The notes below the pieces were generated by a model. It saw only the letters and a program-made list of their open reading frames with translations. It was not told the origin of the DNA and did no database searches. This document shows, piece after piece, positions 1 through 11,018 of a stretch of 24,707 nt of DNA. The stretch covers positions 1 through 24,707 of the forward strand of contig CALSCR010001648.1 of the NCBI GenBank assembly GCA_943704495.1. Direction: 5' to 3'. Made by a program: the position numbers and the translations under genes. The stretch's first letter is position 1. Every line of letters starts with the position of its first letter. Origin of the DNA: Pigoraptor chileana (lineage: Eukaryota; Opisthokonta; Filasterea).

Positions 1-62
<62 letters not shown>
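1..62. repeat. (TG)n microsatellite at window start
   Basis: An uninterrupted TG dinucleotide run of about 31 units begins at the first base. It lies upstream of the first visible FAM50 exon (acceptor at 188), so it is probably intronic. The window starts inside the repeat, so its true length is unknown. Confidence 0.95.
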
Positions 63-65
<3 letters not shown>

Positions 66-188
66 TGTGAGAGTGTTCCCCTATTCTCTGATGAGCAGTC
101 ACATCTGTTGCATTTGAGTCGATGGACTGGTACCTCGGATTTTTTGATCACTGAAGCTTACTCTTCGTTTGTTTTGATTCATATGCAG

Positions 189-1062
189 ATGAGGACATCA
201 ACATTACTTATTCGTTTTGGGATGGTTCGGGCCACAGAAAAAATATCACGGTGCGTCGTTTTTAGCCATTTGCTGCACTCGCTTCGCTGTTGTTATTGTT
301 GTCGTCCCGATGATCTATTGTTCCGATTCGTCAGCTTTTGTTTGTTTTAGCGTGCATTTGCTTGCCTTTACTTGGTGCGTGTGAGCCGCTTCACTGCAAT
401 TATTGACTTCAGTGGCGCCAATGGGCCATCGACCTCTCACGCATATGCGTCATGCATGCTTCGTCAAACTAAATTCCGAATGGCGTTTGGTTGCGTAATG
501 TTGACGATTGCAAATCGCAGGTCAAAAAGGGCTACACTGTACAAAAGTTTCTGGAGAAGTGTCTCGAGCAGCTGCGACACGACTTTCCCGAGCTGCGCGC
601 AATGTCCGTCGACGGCATCATGTACATCAAGGAAGATTTGATCATACCGCAGCACTACACATTTTATGACTTCATCGTGAATAAGGCCAGGGGGAAGTCA
701 GGTCCCCTCTTCAGCTTTGACGTTCACGAGGACATCCGTCTCATTTCTGACGCAAACGTGGAAAAGGACGAGGTGCGTGCATGGTTGTCTCCAATGTGCA
801 TGCGTTGTGTTGCCTGCATCTGTCGCACATGTGTTCGTGTCCCCTGTTTCCACGCGACAACATCCAGCAGCAGCGAAAATGACATCACAATCCGTCTTGC
901 CTGCACAATGCATGCGTTCATTAGTCGCACGCGGGTAAGGTACTTCTGCGGTCATGGTACGAGAGGCACAAGCACATCTTCCCGGCGAGCCGATGGGAGC
1001 CGTACGATCCCGAGAAGAAGTGGGAGAAATACACAATCCACGATCTCGAGAAGAAAAACTAG
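189..1062 (+). CDS. FAM50: FAM50/XAP5 family nuclear protein, 3' part (5' end outside window)
   Basis: Three exons are visible: 189-250, 521-772 and 925-1062 (TAG stop). Introns 251-520 and 773-924 both start GTGCGT and end AG in phase 0. The first visible exon begins mid-codon after an AG acceptor, so at least one more exon lies upstream. The visible 149 residues contain the XAP5 core: [13 protein letters not shown], then [47 protein letters not shown], and the C-terminal [17 protein letters not shown] followed by EKYTIHD. This is the family's usual C-terminal signature, and the stop falls a few residues after it, so the 3' end is complete. FAM50A/XAP5 proteins are nuclear and are linked to spliceosome or chromatin-coupled transcription. 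The basic, Glu-rich N-terminal half of the family is not in the window. Confidence 0.93.
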
Positions 1063-1522
1063 AGGAGCGCGGCGGGTGAACAGGAATCGCACTGCGGTGG
1101 CGTGTCCAGACTTCCTTGCGCGCTAAATTCGCTCGTCAGTGCAAGCGTCGAGCTGCTTGCTGTGGGGAGGACGCTTTGCTATGTTGCATAGTGACGACAT
1201 TCTGTGCCCAGATGGAGGGTGACGACCGTCATTGTTATGCCCAAATGCCACCGCTTGTGCCGTCGAATGCGATTGCCAATATATGCGCCGGTTGGCCGAT
1301 TGCGATGATGATGATGATGATGTGTGTGTGTGTGTGTGTCTCCGGTGGGGGGTGTAGGAGGTGTAGGGGTTGTACATCGCTAGTGAGAGTGTTCTGGACC
1401 ACCGCGCTCGATGGGTTGCCGTGTTGTTGGTGCGTTTCCCCGCGACAGCCGTTGGGAGTTCGACGACATCCCACTTTGTGTCACTGACTGAATGGGAGGC
1501 AAATTGAGGGAAACAGAGCCCC
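1063..1522. other. Convergent intergenic region, no gene seen
   Basis: This gap separates the FAM50 stop (+) from the stop of the coiled-coil gene (-). I see no conserved coding segment and no RNA gene. It contains a compound microsatellite at 1304-1339, a GAT run passing directly into a TG run. Short open frames here are repeat-driven and not credible. Confidence 0.7.
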
Positions 1523-3787
1523 TCAGTTGTCAATGCGCCACACTGCGCGGGGTCCCAGCGAATCAATCATCTGCCGGTTCTCCATGTTTGTGCTGCGCCA
1601 CAGCTTGTCGAGGTCGCCCTCAATGGACCTGCACGGAGTTCATGTGGCGTGTGCGTGTGCGTGTGTAGGAGAGAGAGATGTAGAATTAAAGTCAGTGTCT
1701 TAGGTGCATGGACTCCACATGTGCATTGTGTGCGAACGTGTGGTGTGCTGGGTGTGATATTTTGAATTTGAAATGGGTGATATTCCCACTCAATAAGGGC
1801 GAATGCGAATACACTGCTCTCTCACAAAGCACAGTGTGGATAGCCCACTCTGCACATAGCACACCTACCGCTTATCACCGAGGAGGCGCTCAATGTCGCC
1901 CCGCTGTTCCTTCGCCGTGACCTCGAGTGACTTGAGCGCATCGAGGAGGCGCGACTTCTCGCCCTCGCCAACGGCACACATGCGGATGGCCGACTCAACC
2001 GAGCTCGTTGTGACTGCCTTCTGCGACTCGATACGCTCGGCAAGGCGGACGGTGCTCACTTCCAGTTCACGCAGGGACCGCAGCGCACTGTCCCGCTGGG
2101 CGCGCAGTTGTCGTGCCTGCAAGGAAGCAGGTTACACAGTGGGAAAGTGTGAGTATTATGATGAGAGTGTGGAGCAGCGGTGGTGTCGCCGTGTACAAAC
2201 ATTTAGCAAAAAAATTCACTCTACAATAGTGTGCACCTTTCGGGAGAGATGCTCCGACTGGCGGATTGCCACTGACTCGCGCGCAAACGCAGCGGCGGCA
2301 GCGTCTCTGCTCGCGTCGATCTTGCGCTGCATTTTGCCCATCCGTCCGCGGACTCCTGCGCGACCACAATAACACCCGACAGATACGCAGTCAATCACTG
2401 TGTCAACCACTCGAATCACTGCCCCTGTCACAAAAAGTGTGACGTCTGTTATATTTGCACATTGGAATATCGGGAGTGCACACCTTTGTTCACACAACAT
2501 ACTCCAAGCAAAACGCATTGTCTTACCGGCCAGTTCGTTTCGCAGCCCGGTGGCCTCGGCGTCGAGAACGGAAAGTGTGCGCGTGGCGTCGGCAATGTCA
2601 ATTCGGAGAGCGTCGATTGTTGTCTGGGCAATGCGTCGGTCCTCATCGAATTTGCTATCGGGGTAAATAGCGCATTAGGGGTGCATGGTGGGGGTTAGAG
2701 AGCTCTTGCTATTTCAATGGTGGACTATGTTTGGGTGGATTTTGCGACTCACCACGATTAGGTGGCCCATTCTGCAGTAGCAGTTGCCGCACAGCGACAC
2801 TACCTGCACACCCACCCATCCACCCACATACACACACACACACACACACACAAAAAGAGAGAATCAATCAAGGGCTCACTTCGACGCTTGTGCAAGGGCG
2901 TTTGATATTGCCTGCGCCTCGGCGTTCTCTCGTGCGCGCAAATCCTCGCTCATTCGCAGCGATTCTCCGTTTTTCTCCGCCGCCGCATTCAACCGCGCTG
3001 CCTTTCTCTCTGCATCCTCTGCGCGCGACCTCCACCGCATTGCATCTCTTGATGCCACCTCAAGAGCTGACTGTACGCCATCGAGTTCAGTCTGCAGGCT
3101 GGACGTCTGCTCGTTCAGTATCCGGTTTTCTTCTTCAAGTATGACCACATGACGCCGCATCGACTCATCGCCCTCGCGGTCGCGGTCGCCGTCTGATGTG
3201 CGCATTCGGCTGCGCATGGTCACAATGGCCGCCTCATTCTCAACCAAAAGTGCTTCAACACGCCGGCGCATTGCATCCAGCTCGGTCTCTAGACCACCGA
3301 TGGCAGCATCCTTGTCCGCAAGCTGCTGGTCGTACTCTGTGAGGAGTGGGCACATGGCGCGCTCATCGGTCCACCACGGGGGCATCTTCTGCCCGTCGGC
3401 TCCCGTTTCGGCGCCATCTACCGACCCCGCCACCATCATAGACGGGGGGACGTTGGTCTTTCCATGGTACTTTGCGAGGGCACTATTCAATCGCGCCACA
3501 ATATCTGTCAGGAATGCGCAATGCCGTCGCGTTTCGTCGAGCTCTGCAAGGAGGGGGCCAACATCATCATGTCGTTGCTGCTGCTGGGGCGGCGGCAGCG
3601 GCGCTTCAGTTGGAAATGCTTGGGGACGGCGTCTGTTCTGGGGGGTAATGAGGTCGGCATCGCGGGTGGATGCCGTGTCCGCGCCCTCGCCGAGACGCAG
3701 GGGGGTGACGGTCGAGAATGGGGACGCGCCACTCCTGTCGTGCAGGTTGAGGCGGGAGCTAATCACCGCAGATCCCGACGTGTCCAT
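1523..3787 (-). CDS. Coiled-coil protein, tentatively CEP89-like (centriole/cilium)
   Basis: Five exons on the minus strand: 3787-2880, 2654-2527, 2355-2237, 2116-1869 and 1628-1523 (TGA). All phases join, giving about 502 residues. Donors are GTGAGC, GTAAGA, GTGCAC and GTAGGT. The ATG at 3785-3787 is the first in the frame, but the frame stays open upstream, so the start is not certain. The first ~120 residues are low-complexity with a QQQQ run. The rest is Glu/Arg/Ala-rich with long heptad-like stretches. A segment FLTDIVARLNSALAKY, then PPWWTDERAMCPLLTEYDQQ, then LEEENRILNEQ recalls the order of blocks I remember in CEP89, a distal-appendage protein of the mother centriole. That identity is from memory of the family and is weak. 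Human CEP89 is longer (~780 residues). The coiled-coil nature and exon model are firm; the function is not. Confidence 0.62.
2830..2852. repeat. (CA)n microsatellite in coiled-coil gene intron
   Basis: A CA run inside the 2655-2879 intron of the minus-strand coiled-coil gene. It reads (UG)n in the pre-mRNA and lies close behind the GTGAGC donor. Confidence 0.9.
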
Positions 3788-4347
3788 CTCATTCAGCAGC
3801 AGGATATTCGGTGCGTCGGTTGTTGTGCGTACGCTTCGTATCTAATTACGATTATAATCTTGCCAGATTATTTTCAGCAAAACTACTGTTTGGGACACAC
3901 AATGCGAAATTTTGAACGGGCCAATCAGAGCAGTCGTCCTGTGCATGAATCCGCCGAGCACTCGCTAATATTCCAACAATAAACGGCAAAACTGATATGT
4001 CTTGTACTTCAGCACAGCAGGAAAGATCTACACATAAGATGCACACGCCCCCGCACCTGTCCGTCACTTGAATGATTGCCGCACGCATCTGTAGTGCGCG
4101 TCTGTTGTGGAGAGTGCATGTGTGGGGAATTTGATGTCCCTGTGTTGATCCGCTTTTCTCGCACATGAAGCCGTACTCAAAGTGCTTCAGCCAGTGCTTG
4201 TTTCAACTTGATCGGATCGGCATAACTTTGCTGCATCTTCTGCTACTATCCTTTCGAAAGCCCCGTAGCTGTCCATTGTCTTATTGAGTGTGTCTCTGTG
4301 GTGGTGTGCGTTACTTGTGACGCCCGCGCGAGGGACGAACTGAGAGA
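3788..4347. promoter_or_regulatory. Divergent promoter region of the coiled-coil gene (-) and FAM91 (+)
   Basis: About 560 bp lie between two divergent start codons, so both promoters must be here unless 5' UTR introns exist. A CCAAT box with the NF-Y-type context CCAATCAG sits at 3921-3928, about 135 bp upstream of the coiled-coil ATG. I see no TATA box in a clear position for either gene, no coding segment and no RNA gene. Confidence 0.5.
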
Positions 4348-6364
4348 ATGTCCGCCACAAACCCCGACGTTGAGGCGCAGATCCGTCTGAACTGCCCGTG
4401 GTCAAAACTGCCGCAGAATGTGCGCACGATGCTCGGGAACGACGTCTCCGTCTGGGAGTTGCAGGTGCGTGTCACCTGAACGTGAACGCGCTTCTGTCCC
4501 GGTTGATGTGATCGCTCTCTCATTTCGAGATCGTCTTTAGGAGGGATGTGTGCGTGTGTGCGTGTGTGTGTGTTGTGTGTATGTGTGAGTGTGGCCGCGG
4601 CACGCTGTTTCCCAAAGTGAGATTGAGTAAGGATTAGGAACTACGCACGTCAGAAGTTTGGGACTCGTTTGCCGGCGTAATTTAGCCAGCTATTGCCTTA
4701 CATTACTTTTTGGTTGCTAGTTGGTGTTGAATTTCCTCGTTTATAAGCGCATAACAAATTTACTCTGGCAAACTTCACTCGCACTCTGTGTCGATTGGAA
4801 TCCGTTCTCTGTTGCGGCTGTGTAGGTCGTTCAATACTCCGTAAGGAATCAACTGCGATGGCGGCAGAACATTGTGCGACAGGCCTGCCGCGACGAGCGC
4901 AGATACTATGAAGACATGGTCAAGTTCAGCAGGGAGGCGCTGATGGTGCGTTTGATTGCCTCTGTTCTTTCCCTGTTTTCTTTTGCGCTGTCTGCATGCC
5001 ATGCGTCTGTTTGTGTGGTGCGTTGTTTGCGTTGGCCATTTTGGGCGTGGTGTCTTGTATGCGTTGTAGCAACGCTTCGTGTATTGATCGTGACGAGGAA
5101 AGTGTGCAAATACCCGTTCAATGACACCTGACTTCCACGTATGCACGCAACGCTCGTGCGTGTGCACACGCCTCCCCACAGCTCTATCCCTACCATCTGT
5201 CGGACGTGCTTGTCAAGGGCCTGCGAATCACACCGTTTTCCTACTATTCCCAAATGCTCTTTGACATTATGGATGCCGAGAAGAGCTATGATGCGCTGCC
5301 CAACTTCACTGCCGCAGACTGTGAGTGCAGTCAGACACGTTGCACTTGGGAGGCATGCTGGTGACATCGCATGCGAATTGCACGAAGAGCGTGGCTTATG
5401 TTGCGGGTGGAGAATCAGCAAGGAGCCCCTGCTGGGGACTAGTGGGGATGGGGGGAGTGGGAGGTCGGTGGTGTTTGTAGCATTCGAGATTTGTCGCCGG
5501 GAACTTTGCATGAGTCCGACCAAACAGATTGCATACCCTACTGGAGCTGTGCTCAAACAACTCCACTCTTTCTCTCGACAACGCCAGGTCTGCGTCTCCT
5601 TGGCATTGGCCGCAATCAGTACATTGACATGATGAACCAGAGCCGCACCAAGGGCTGGGCTTGGCGTGCGGCGAAGCGCAAGGCCACGCTGAAGAGCCTG
5701 CTGCCAACAAAGCCGATTGCCATTGCAGTCGAGCACTGGTGGATTGTGCACATTGGATACGTCACGGAGGACGACATACGGGTGCGTGTGACCTGTGGGC
5801 TGTGTGGCATATCATTGTGACAGATGACCGAAGTGATCATATATCGCCAACTCAACTCAGCAACCAAGACGTTGCTGCTGTGACTCACAACTCACCCACC
5901 AAACTTGAAACACGATCATGCGTAATGCTGTGCAGAATTGCAGCCCGTCAGAGCACCGCTGCATCGACCATCTCATCGACCACGGGGCGCGTGCGGCGGG
6001 TGAGCTTGATTGCAATGTGGTGCAGTCGCTCTACGCCAAGGGCCTCGTCTACCTGGAAGTGCCCATCGACGACAACGACAACGTGCAGGTGCCGCCCCTC
6101 GAGGGATTCGTGATGAACCGCGTGCTCGGCGATTACTTTGAGACTGTTCTCTACAAAATTTTCGTTTCGATCGACGAACACACAACGCTAACGGACCTCG
6201 CCGCAATGCTCAACATTGACCTCCAGCTAGCAAAGGTGCGGCCAATCGCTGTGTATTGGGCCTTGTCTCGGCGCATGCAAGTGCTGCTATTGGTGATTTC
6301 TGAGCAACTGTTACGCCAATTTCAGTGCTACGCTCTGTCATTGCAATTTCTGAATCGTTTTGGC

Positions 6365-6401
<37 letters not shown>

Positions 6402-9334
6402 CATGTGTTTTGCAGAATGCTGTGTCGGTGTACTGCCGCCTCGGCTTTGCGAAGAAGAAGAACGTGGACGTCGATTTTTCCGATAAAAAGTACCATCCGT
6501 CGTGGCAGCTGCGGTCACAAGGCATTCCTGACACCCGGTGTGTGTATGTATATGTTCTTGTGTGTGCTTGTGTGTGTGCTTGTGTGTGTGTATGTTCGTG
6601 TGTGTGCTTGTGTGTGTATATCGGTATATGTGTGTCTGTGTGTGTGTGTCTTCGATCATATGTTTGTCCTTCCGCTCTGCGCATTGTAGTCGTCAAGTAT
6701 GTCTTTAATTGGACTGTTTGTGCGACCTGAACGAAGCAGACTGGTCTTCTCACTAACTTTGGCGTGACTCTAATCTATGCGTGTGCCGTGTCCGTCGTGT
6801 TGTGCATGCACCCCATCAGGCCGGCATCATCGTCGCTGCTTGAATCCCGGGGTGACGATTCCGGTGCGCCGATTCAGGCGGGCGAATCAACAAAGGAACT
6901 CCTTGCTGGTGCGCATGCTGGATTGTTGCATTTGCTGTGTGTGTGTGTAAGTGTGAGTGTGTGTGTGTGTGAGTGTGTATGTACATGTATAAATATGTAT
7001 CAATGTTGTGTTTATTTACTGGTCACCAAGCTTGTTTGCAATTATCTAATTTGTGGGATGACCCCCAGAGAGTCGAGTGGTTATTGAACCCTCAATTCTT
7101 TTGACGGCACTGTCCTGTCCGTACAGCCTCATCACCAACACTCACTCCGACACACATGTGCACACCCCTCTTGCAGAGAAACCGCAGGGCCGCCGAAAGC
7201 GAGTGGCGGTGCTGTTTGACTCGACGCTCACGGCCTTCCTCATGATGGGCAACCTGTCACCTGGCCTCAAAAAGCACGCGGTTACTATGTTCGAGGTCGG
7301 AAAGCTATCGGACGAATCGCTCGACAGCTTTCTTGCGGAGCTCAACAAGGCGAGTGGGGCGCGATGAAAAGGGACTTCTCTGAGCAGTGGTGGTGGTGGA
7401 ACCCGCTCCCTCTCTCGCTCCGTGTGTTTTGTGGAGTCCATGGGTACAGCGTCTAAAGACAGAGACTTGAATCCTACATCTCACGTTCTGTGTTCGTAGT
7501 GCCCATGACAATGGAGTTGATCGCTGGATGGAATTTCTTCTGATTTCTGATATCTCCGTGTTTGCGCTCCAACTTTAATTGTGGTTGTTGCTATTTCGTG
7601 TGATGGCCGGTGCGCAGGTGGAGGGCACGAGTGAGGGAGAGGCACAGCGCTACTTTGATCACGCACTGACTCTACGCGATACACTCGCCTTCTTACGATA
7701 CAACGCCACTTTGGGCACTCCGGATGACGACGAGGCTGGGACTGCGGGATTTGGTCTTGGTAAGGCGTTGCTGTGTTCGTTTGGGACGGCATCGGCAGGC
7801 AGCCGTGCACAAAATGCACTCATAGATGGTACATCCTTATTGCCTCAGTCTGAATGGAGGGATGCTGCATGCAATTTGAAACATACCGGCACGCACGCGG
7901 GCACAACAATACAGGTATTCCAACCAACACCGCCATTTTCTTTCTTTTCCAACACACACACACAGATCTCCTGCGCGTCGAGAGCCTCTCCAGCCTCGAC
8001 ACGCAAACATGCACGCGGCTGCTGCAGAAGAACTACCAGGTGGTCATTTCCATTGCACCGCTTGCACAAGACCTGCGCCTCGTGTGCGGACGCCCGCCCC
8101 CGTTCCATTTTGGGCCTCCATCCCCACAGGTGCGTCATGCTGACGATGCATTGTGGCATGCCTCTTGGAATTGCAACTGGCGCAACTCTCTTGAGTGGTT
8201 GTGCTCTTGTGCAATCGTGGAGTCCAGGGTCACAACACGCAGTACACTGACATGAATCTTTTCTACATTGCACACGCAGGCCAATTCCTTCTGGATGAGG
8301 CTGTGGCTCTATGCAACGGCATCGAGTGGGCCGCAAACTGCTCTCTTTGTGATGGGCACGCGCCTGAGGGCCCTGCCGACCTTTCTTCGGGTGAGCATCG
8401 CCGCAGCGCCTGGGACCAGTGCTCGGAGCAATTTGTTTATGTGTCGCCGTCACTTTCTCTTTTCGCATTGCATCCGCCCCACTCACACCTCATGCAGTCA
8501 GCGACACTTGGAATGACGTTTATGCTCACTCCTCTCCTGTGACCGCAGGGGCGCGATCGCTTGGTGATGTCCACGTGGGGCCAAGAAGGAGTCGCGATCG
8601 GCGGTGCGACGGCCTTGCTGTCAATCAACGAGGCGCTTGTGCACGGGCCTGTCATGGTACAGGTCGCGCAGATGGCCTCTGGAATGGTTGTTGGAGAGGA
8701 CGATGAGCGAAAGTTTGTGCCTCTTCCTCTCGATGCGGAGGATGATGTTGGCGCTGGTGAGTGGCCATTTGCATAGTATATTTGTGTGTGTGTGAGTTTG
8801 TGTGTGTATGTGGTTTGTATCTTAGGTTGTTTGCGTCGTAATCCCTCAGTGATGCTATTTTGCATTTTCGGATGATGGTCTAATAATCACGTTGCTCGCA
8901 CATGAACGCTGCATTGCGTGTGCATTGCTACCCGTGATCCAGACTGTGGCGGTTTGCGCGCTATTGCTGCGTCCATAGACCTCTACAGCATATGCGGCTT
9001 CATCACACTCGCCCGTGATGTGCAATCGCCCCCGGGGACGTCCAAGGCAGCTGCCGCCGCCGCCGCCGCCGACGCCCCCTGGATCCCCTTTGAGATTTCG
9101 TTTGGCATTCCACTGTTTGATGGGCGCACCAATGTGGCCGTCTGCGAGCGCATGCGGCGGCGGTCGATGCTTTCCTCCGCTGCACAAAAGGACCAGGGCG
9201 ATGCATCCGACGCACTAGCACAGGCGCTCGCTGCGTTCGTCGCTGAACACGGTGGCGTTCCGTGCGATGACGGCATCCCGCGACCGAGCCGAAATCTCGC
9301 GTTTTCTGGCGGAAAGATGGTATACCTCGACTGA
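4348..9334 (+). CDS. FAM91A1: FAM91A1 homologue, complete (13 exons)
   Basis: Exons: 4348-4464, 4826-4945, 5182-5320, 5588-5781, 5936-6235, 6416-6537, 6820-6908, 7177-7349, 7618-7759, 7966-8129, 8280-8390, 8549-8756 and 8943-9334 (TGA). They sum to 2,271 nt, or 756 residues (human FAM91A1 is about 838). Every junction keeps frame. Conserved blocks in order: [165 protein letters not shown], and [14 protein letters not shown]. The family acts at the trans-Golgi network with TBC1D23 and WDR11 in tethering endosome-derived vesicles. The intron at 7350-7617 needs a GC donor. The last exon carries a polyalanine tract from a GCC run near 9050-9070. An AATAAA lies 21 nt after the stop. Confidence 0.96.
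4541..4592. repeat. TG-rich tract in FAM91 intron 1
   Basis: An imperfect GT/GCGT run lies inside the 361-nt first intron (4465-4825). Nothing else recognisable is in that intron. Confidence 0.8.
6365..6400. repeat. (TG)n tract just upstream of FAM91 exon 6 acceptor
   Basis: An almost pure GT run ends about 15 nt before the acceptor at 6415. It occupies the place where a polypyrimidine tract is expected, with only a short T-rich piece between the repeat and the CAG. Confidence 0.92.
6538..6650. repeat. TG-rich tract starting at the FAM91 exon 6 donor
   Basis: The donor of exon 6 (GTGTGT at 6538) is itself the first unit of an interrupted GT-rich tract of about 110 nt with TA and CT interruptions. 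Exon 6 (122 nt) is therefore flanked by UG repeats on both sides. Confidence 0.88.
6938..6982. repeat. TG-rich tract in FAM91 intron 7
   Basis: An imperfect GT run with GA interruptions lies inside intron 6909-7176. It is shorter and less pure than the other tracts. Confidence 0.75.
7350..7617 (+). other. GC-AG intron in FAM91 (intron 8)
   Basis: The exon ends AACAAG and the intron starts GCGAGT. It ends at the GCGCAG acceptor at 7617. Only this junction joins the conserved LAELNK to [15 protein letters not shown] in frame. The nearby GT at 7354 shifts the frame. AAG|GC is the usual exon context of GC donors. Confidence 0.82.
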
Positions 9335-9833
9335 AACGTGCAATTTATCTCGCGAATAAATAATCCAAAATGTGTTGAAACCATCGACTCCACGGAGAGA
9401 CATAAATATATAAATTATTTATTATTCAGTGCCTGTCGGTAGACTATCCAACTGACACATTGAGTCAAGTGACACGGACTCTTTGGCCCGAGGATTGAGA
9501 CGTAGGGTTCACGTACGTACGTAGGCTCACAAAGGACAAAGAGGCACTCAGTACATCAACTCCCTAGGAGGGTGCAATGTAGTCCGTATCTTTCGGCAAT
9601 TGATGTCGCGGATGATCAAGCACGCTGCCACTACGACGCTGCCCATTCCTGCAAACACGTGACCGTGGTTCTCAGAATATCGCGCCACTCCAGAGCGGCG
9701 GAATTATATTATGATACAACTATTTATAGCAAAGCGGAGCGCAACGCACGCGCGACGGCAATCGAAGCAAAGCAAAGTCACATGAGATATTGTGACAAAA
9801 AGGGAGACGACAACACACAAGTCAACACTGCGT
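9335..9833. other. Convergent intergenic region between FAM91 (+) and DnaJ (-)
   Basis: This stretch holds both 3' UTRs. It has an AT-rich patch around 9400-9425, including a TTTATT at 9418-9423 that would read AATAAA for the minus-strand gene. A small (ACGT)3 palindromic run is at 9511-9522. A second AT-rich patch is near 9700-9730. I see no gene in it. Confidence 0.6.
9355..9360 (+). promoter_or_regulatory. Poly(A) signal AATAAA of FAM91
   Basis: A canonical AATAAA begins 21 nt past the FAM91 stop codon, followed by AT-rich DNA. Confidence 0.7.
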
Positions 9834-11018
9834 TCACGGGCCGAGAATCTTGCGGATCTGTTCCTTCTGCATGGAAGAAAGCGATCGCGGGAACTGCACG
9901 TTGAAGTTGACAATGAGGTTGCCGCGGCCGCCGCCCTTCTTGGGCATGCCCTCGTTGGCAACAACGCGCTGGGTGCCGGGCTTAATGATAGCGTCGCCCA
10001 TGGGCACCTCCAGCGACCGCCCGTCCACGCCCTGCACCCGCGCAGTCAGCCCCGTCAGCGCCTGCGTCAGGGAAATGTCAAGGGACGTCACAAGGTCGTC
10101 ACCGTCGCGCTTGAGGCGATCGTGGGGCTTCTCCTCGACGACAAAGACAAGGTCCTGAGCAGGGCGCCCCGCGAGCTCGTCTCCCTCACCGGGGAACGTA
10201 ATCTTAGTCCCGACCTTCCATCCGGGTCGCACGTCAATGGTGAGCACCTTTTGCGTGTTGACAATTTCGCCGGTCGACGAGTCCTGTATCCGTCGCGTCA
10301 CCTTGAGCTTCTTGGCCGCCCCCTGGTAAAGCTCCTCGAGCGTGAGGGGCAGCGGGCGCTTCACCGTCTCCGGCGCCCGCTGCGACTCTTCAAAGTCGCT
10401 TCCGTAGCCGCCCATGCCTCCCATGCTTCCCATCCCGCCGCCCATGCCTCCCATACCGGGCATGCCGCCGCCCATGCCTCCCATACCGGGCATGCCGCCG
10501 CCCATGCCTCCCATACCGGGCATGCCGCCGCCCATGCCGCCCATGCCGCCGCGACCCATGCGGAATGATTGCCGCCCGCCACGACCGCCGAGTCCGGCAC
10601 CACCGCCGCCAAAGAACGACGCAAATCCGCCGTCCCCAAACACTTGGGCAAAAATGTCCTCAGCATTCGAGGGGCTGAAGTGGAACTGGTGTGCACCGCC
10701 ACCGCCACCGCCGCCAGCTGGGCCTCCCGCAAAATTGAAGCCGTCGAATGCATGGTCGCCTGGCGGAGGTGCGCCGCCCTTCAGGCCCTCCTCGCCATAC
10801 TTGTCGTATATTTCGCGCTTATCCTTGTCTGAGAGCACCTCATAAGCCTCGCTGATCTCCTTGAAACGCTTCTCCGATTCTTCCTTGTTGTTCGGATTCT
10901 TGTCGGGATGCCACTTCATCGCCAGCTTGCGATATGCCTTCTTGAGGGCATCATCGTCGGCCGTTCCCTTGGGGACACCAAGGATTTTGTAGTAGTCCTT
11001 CCCCTGTGTCGTCGGCAT
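9834..11018 (-). CDS. DNAJB: Class II Hsp40 co-chaperone (DNAJB1/Sis1-type)
   Basis: A single-exon gene of 394 residues. I chose the ATG at 11016-11018 because [18 protein letters not shown] is the normal J-domain beginning and its context (AACAAAATGC) is favourable. The frame extends 11 codons further only through a non-ATG codon. The J domain covers about residues 8-75 with the HPD motif at 37-39, which stimulates Hsp70 ATPase. A G/F- and G/M-rich region follows (about 85-215), including three perfect 10-residue Gly/Met repeats. The two beta-barrel substrate-binding domains then carry [17 protein letters not shown]-type blocks. There is no CxxCxGxG zinc finger, so it is class II rather than DNAJA. 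It has no signal peptide and no transmembrane segment, so it is probably cytosolic or nuclear. It ends IRKILGP, without EEVD. It lacks introns although its neighbours are intron-rich. Confidence 0.97.
   Translation of the reverse strand: MPTTQGKDYYKILGVPKGTADDDALKKAYRKLAMKWHPDKNPNNKEESEKRFKEISEAYEVLSDKDKREIYDKYGEEGLKGGAPPPGDHAFDGFNFAGGPAGGGGGGGAHQFHFSPSNAEDIFAQVFGDGGFASFFGGGGAGLGGRGGRQSFRMGRGGMGGMGGGMPGMGGMGGGMPGMGGMGGGMPGMGGMGGGMGSMGGMGGYGSDFEESQRAPETVKRPLPLTLEELYQGAAKKLKVTRRIQDSSTGEIVNTQKVLTIDVRPGWKVGTKITFPGEGDELAGRPAQDLVFVVEEKPHDRLKRDGDDLVTSLDISLTQALTGLTARVQGVDGRSLEVPMGDAIIKPGTQRVVANEGMPKKGGGRGNLIVNFNVQFPRSLSSMQKEQIRKILGP
10441..10530. repeat. Three perfect 30-bp tandem repeats in the DnaJ G/F region
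   Basis: The 30-bp unit occurs three times with no mismatch at 10441-10470, 10471-10500 and 10501-10530, flanked by degenerate copies. It encodes a Gly/Met/Pro decapeptide in the flexible linker of the DnaJ protein. The perfect identity points to recent expansion or ongoing homogenisation. Confidence 0.97.

Noticed and set aside
2753-2799. A possible extra 47-nt exon in the coiled-coil gene
   Set aside because: It has an AG and a GTGAGT, but including it breaks the frame into the next exon, whereas joining 2880 directly to 2654 keeps the coiled-coil frame.
3198-3845. A 215-residue plus-strand frame opposite the coiled-coil gene
   Set aside because: Ser/Arg-rich shadow of the minus-strand coiled-coil exon; no family resemblance, and the minus strand has a consistent five-exon model.
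4826-5320. Possible operon-like or bidirectional link between the two Golgi genes FAM91 and BIG
   Set aside because: They are 9 kb apart with unrelated genes on both strands between them; shared location in the cell does not imply linked control.
6210-6753. Minus-strand frames rich in His-Thr across FAM91 exon 6
   Set aside because: They are translations of the TG/CA microsatellites and overlap a well-supported FAM91 exon.
9511-9522. (ACGT)3 palindromic run in the FAM91/DnaJ intergenic region
   Set aside because: A simple tetranucleotide repeat of three units; too short to support a function.
9792-10568. Plus-strand frame with [12 protein letters not shown] repeats
   Set aside because: It is the complement of the DnaJ Gly/Met repeats and C-terminal domain; the minus-strand gene is unmistakable.
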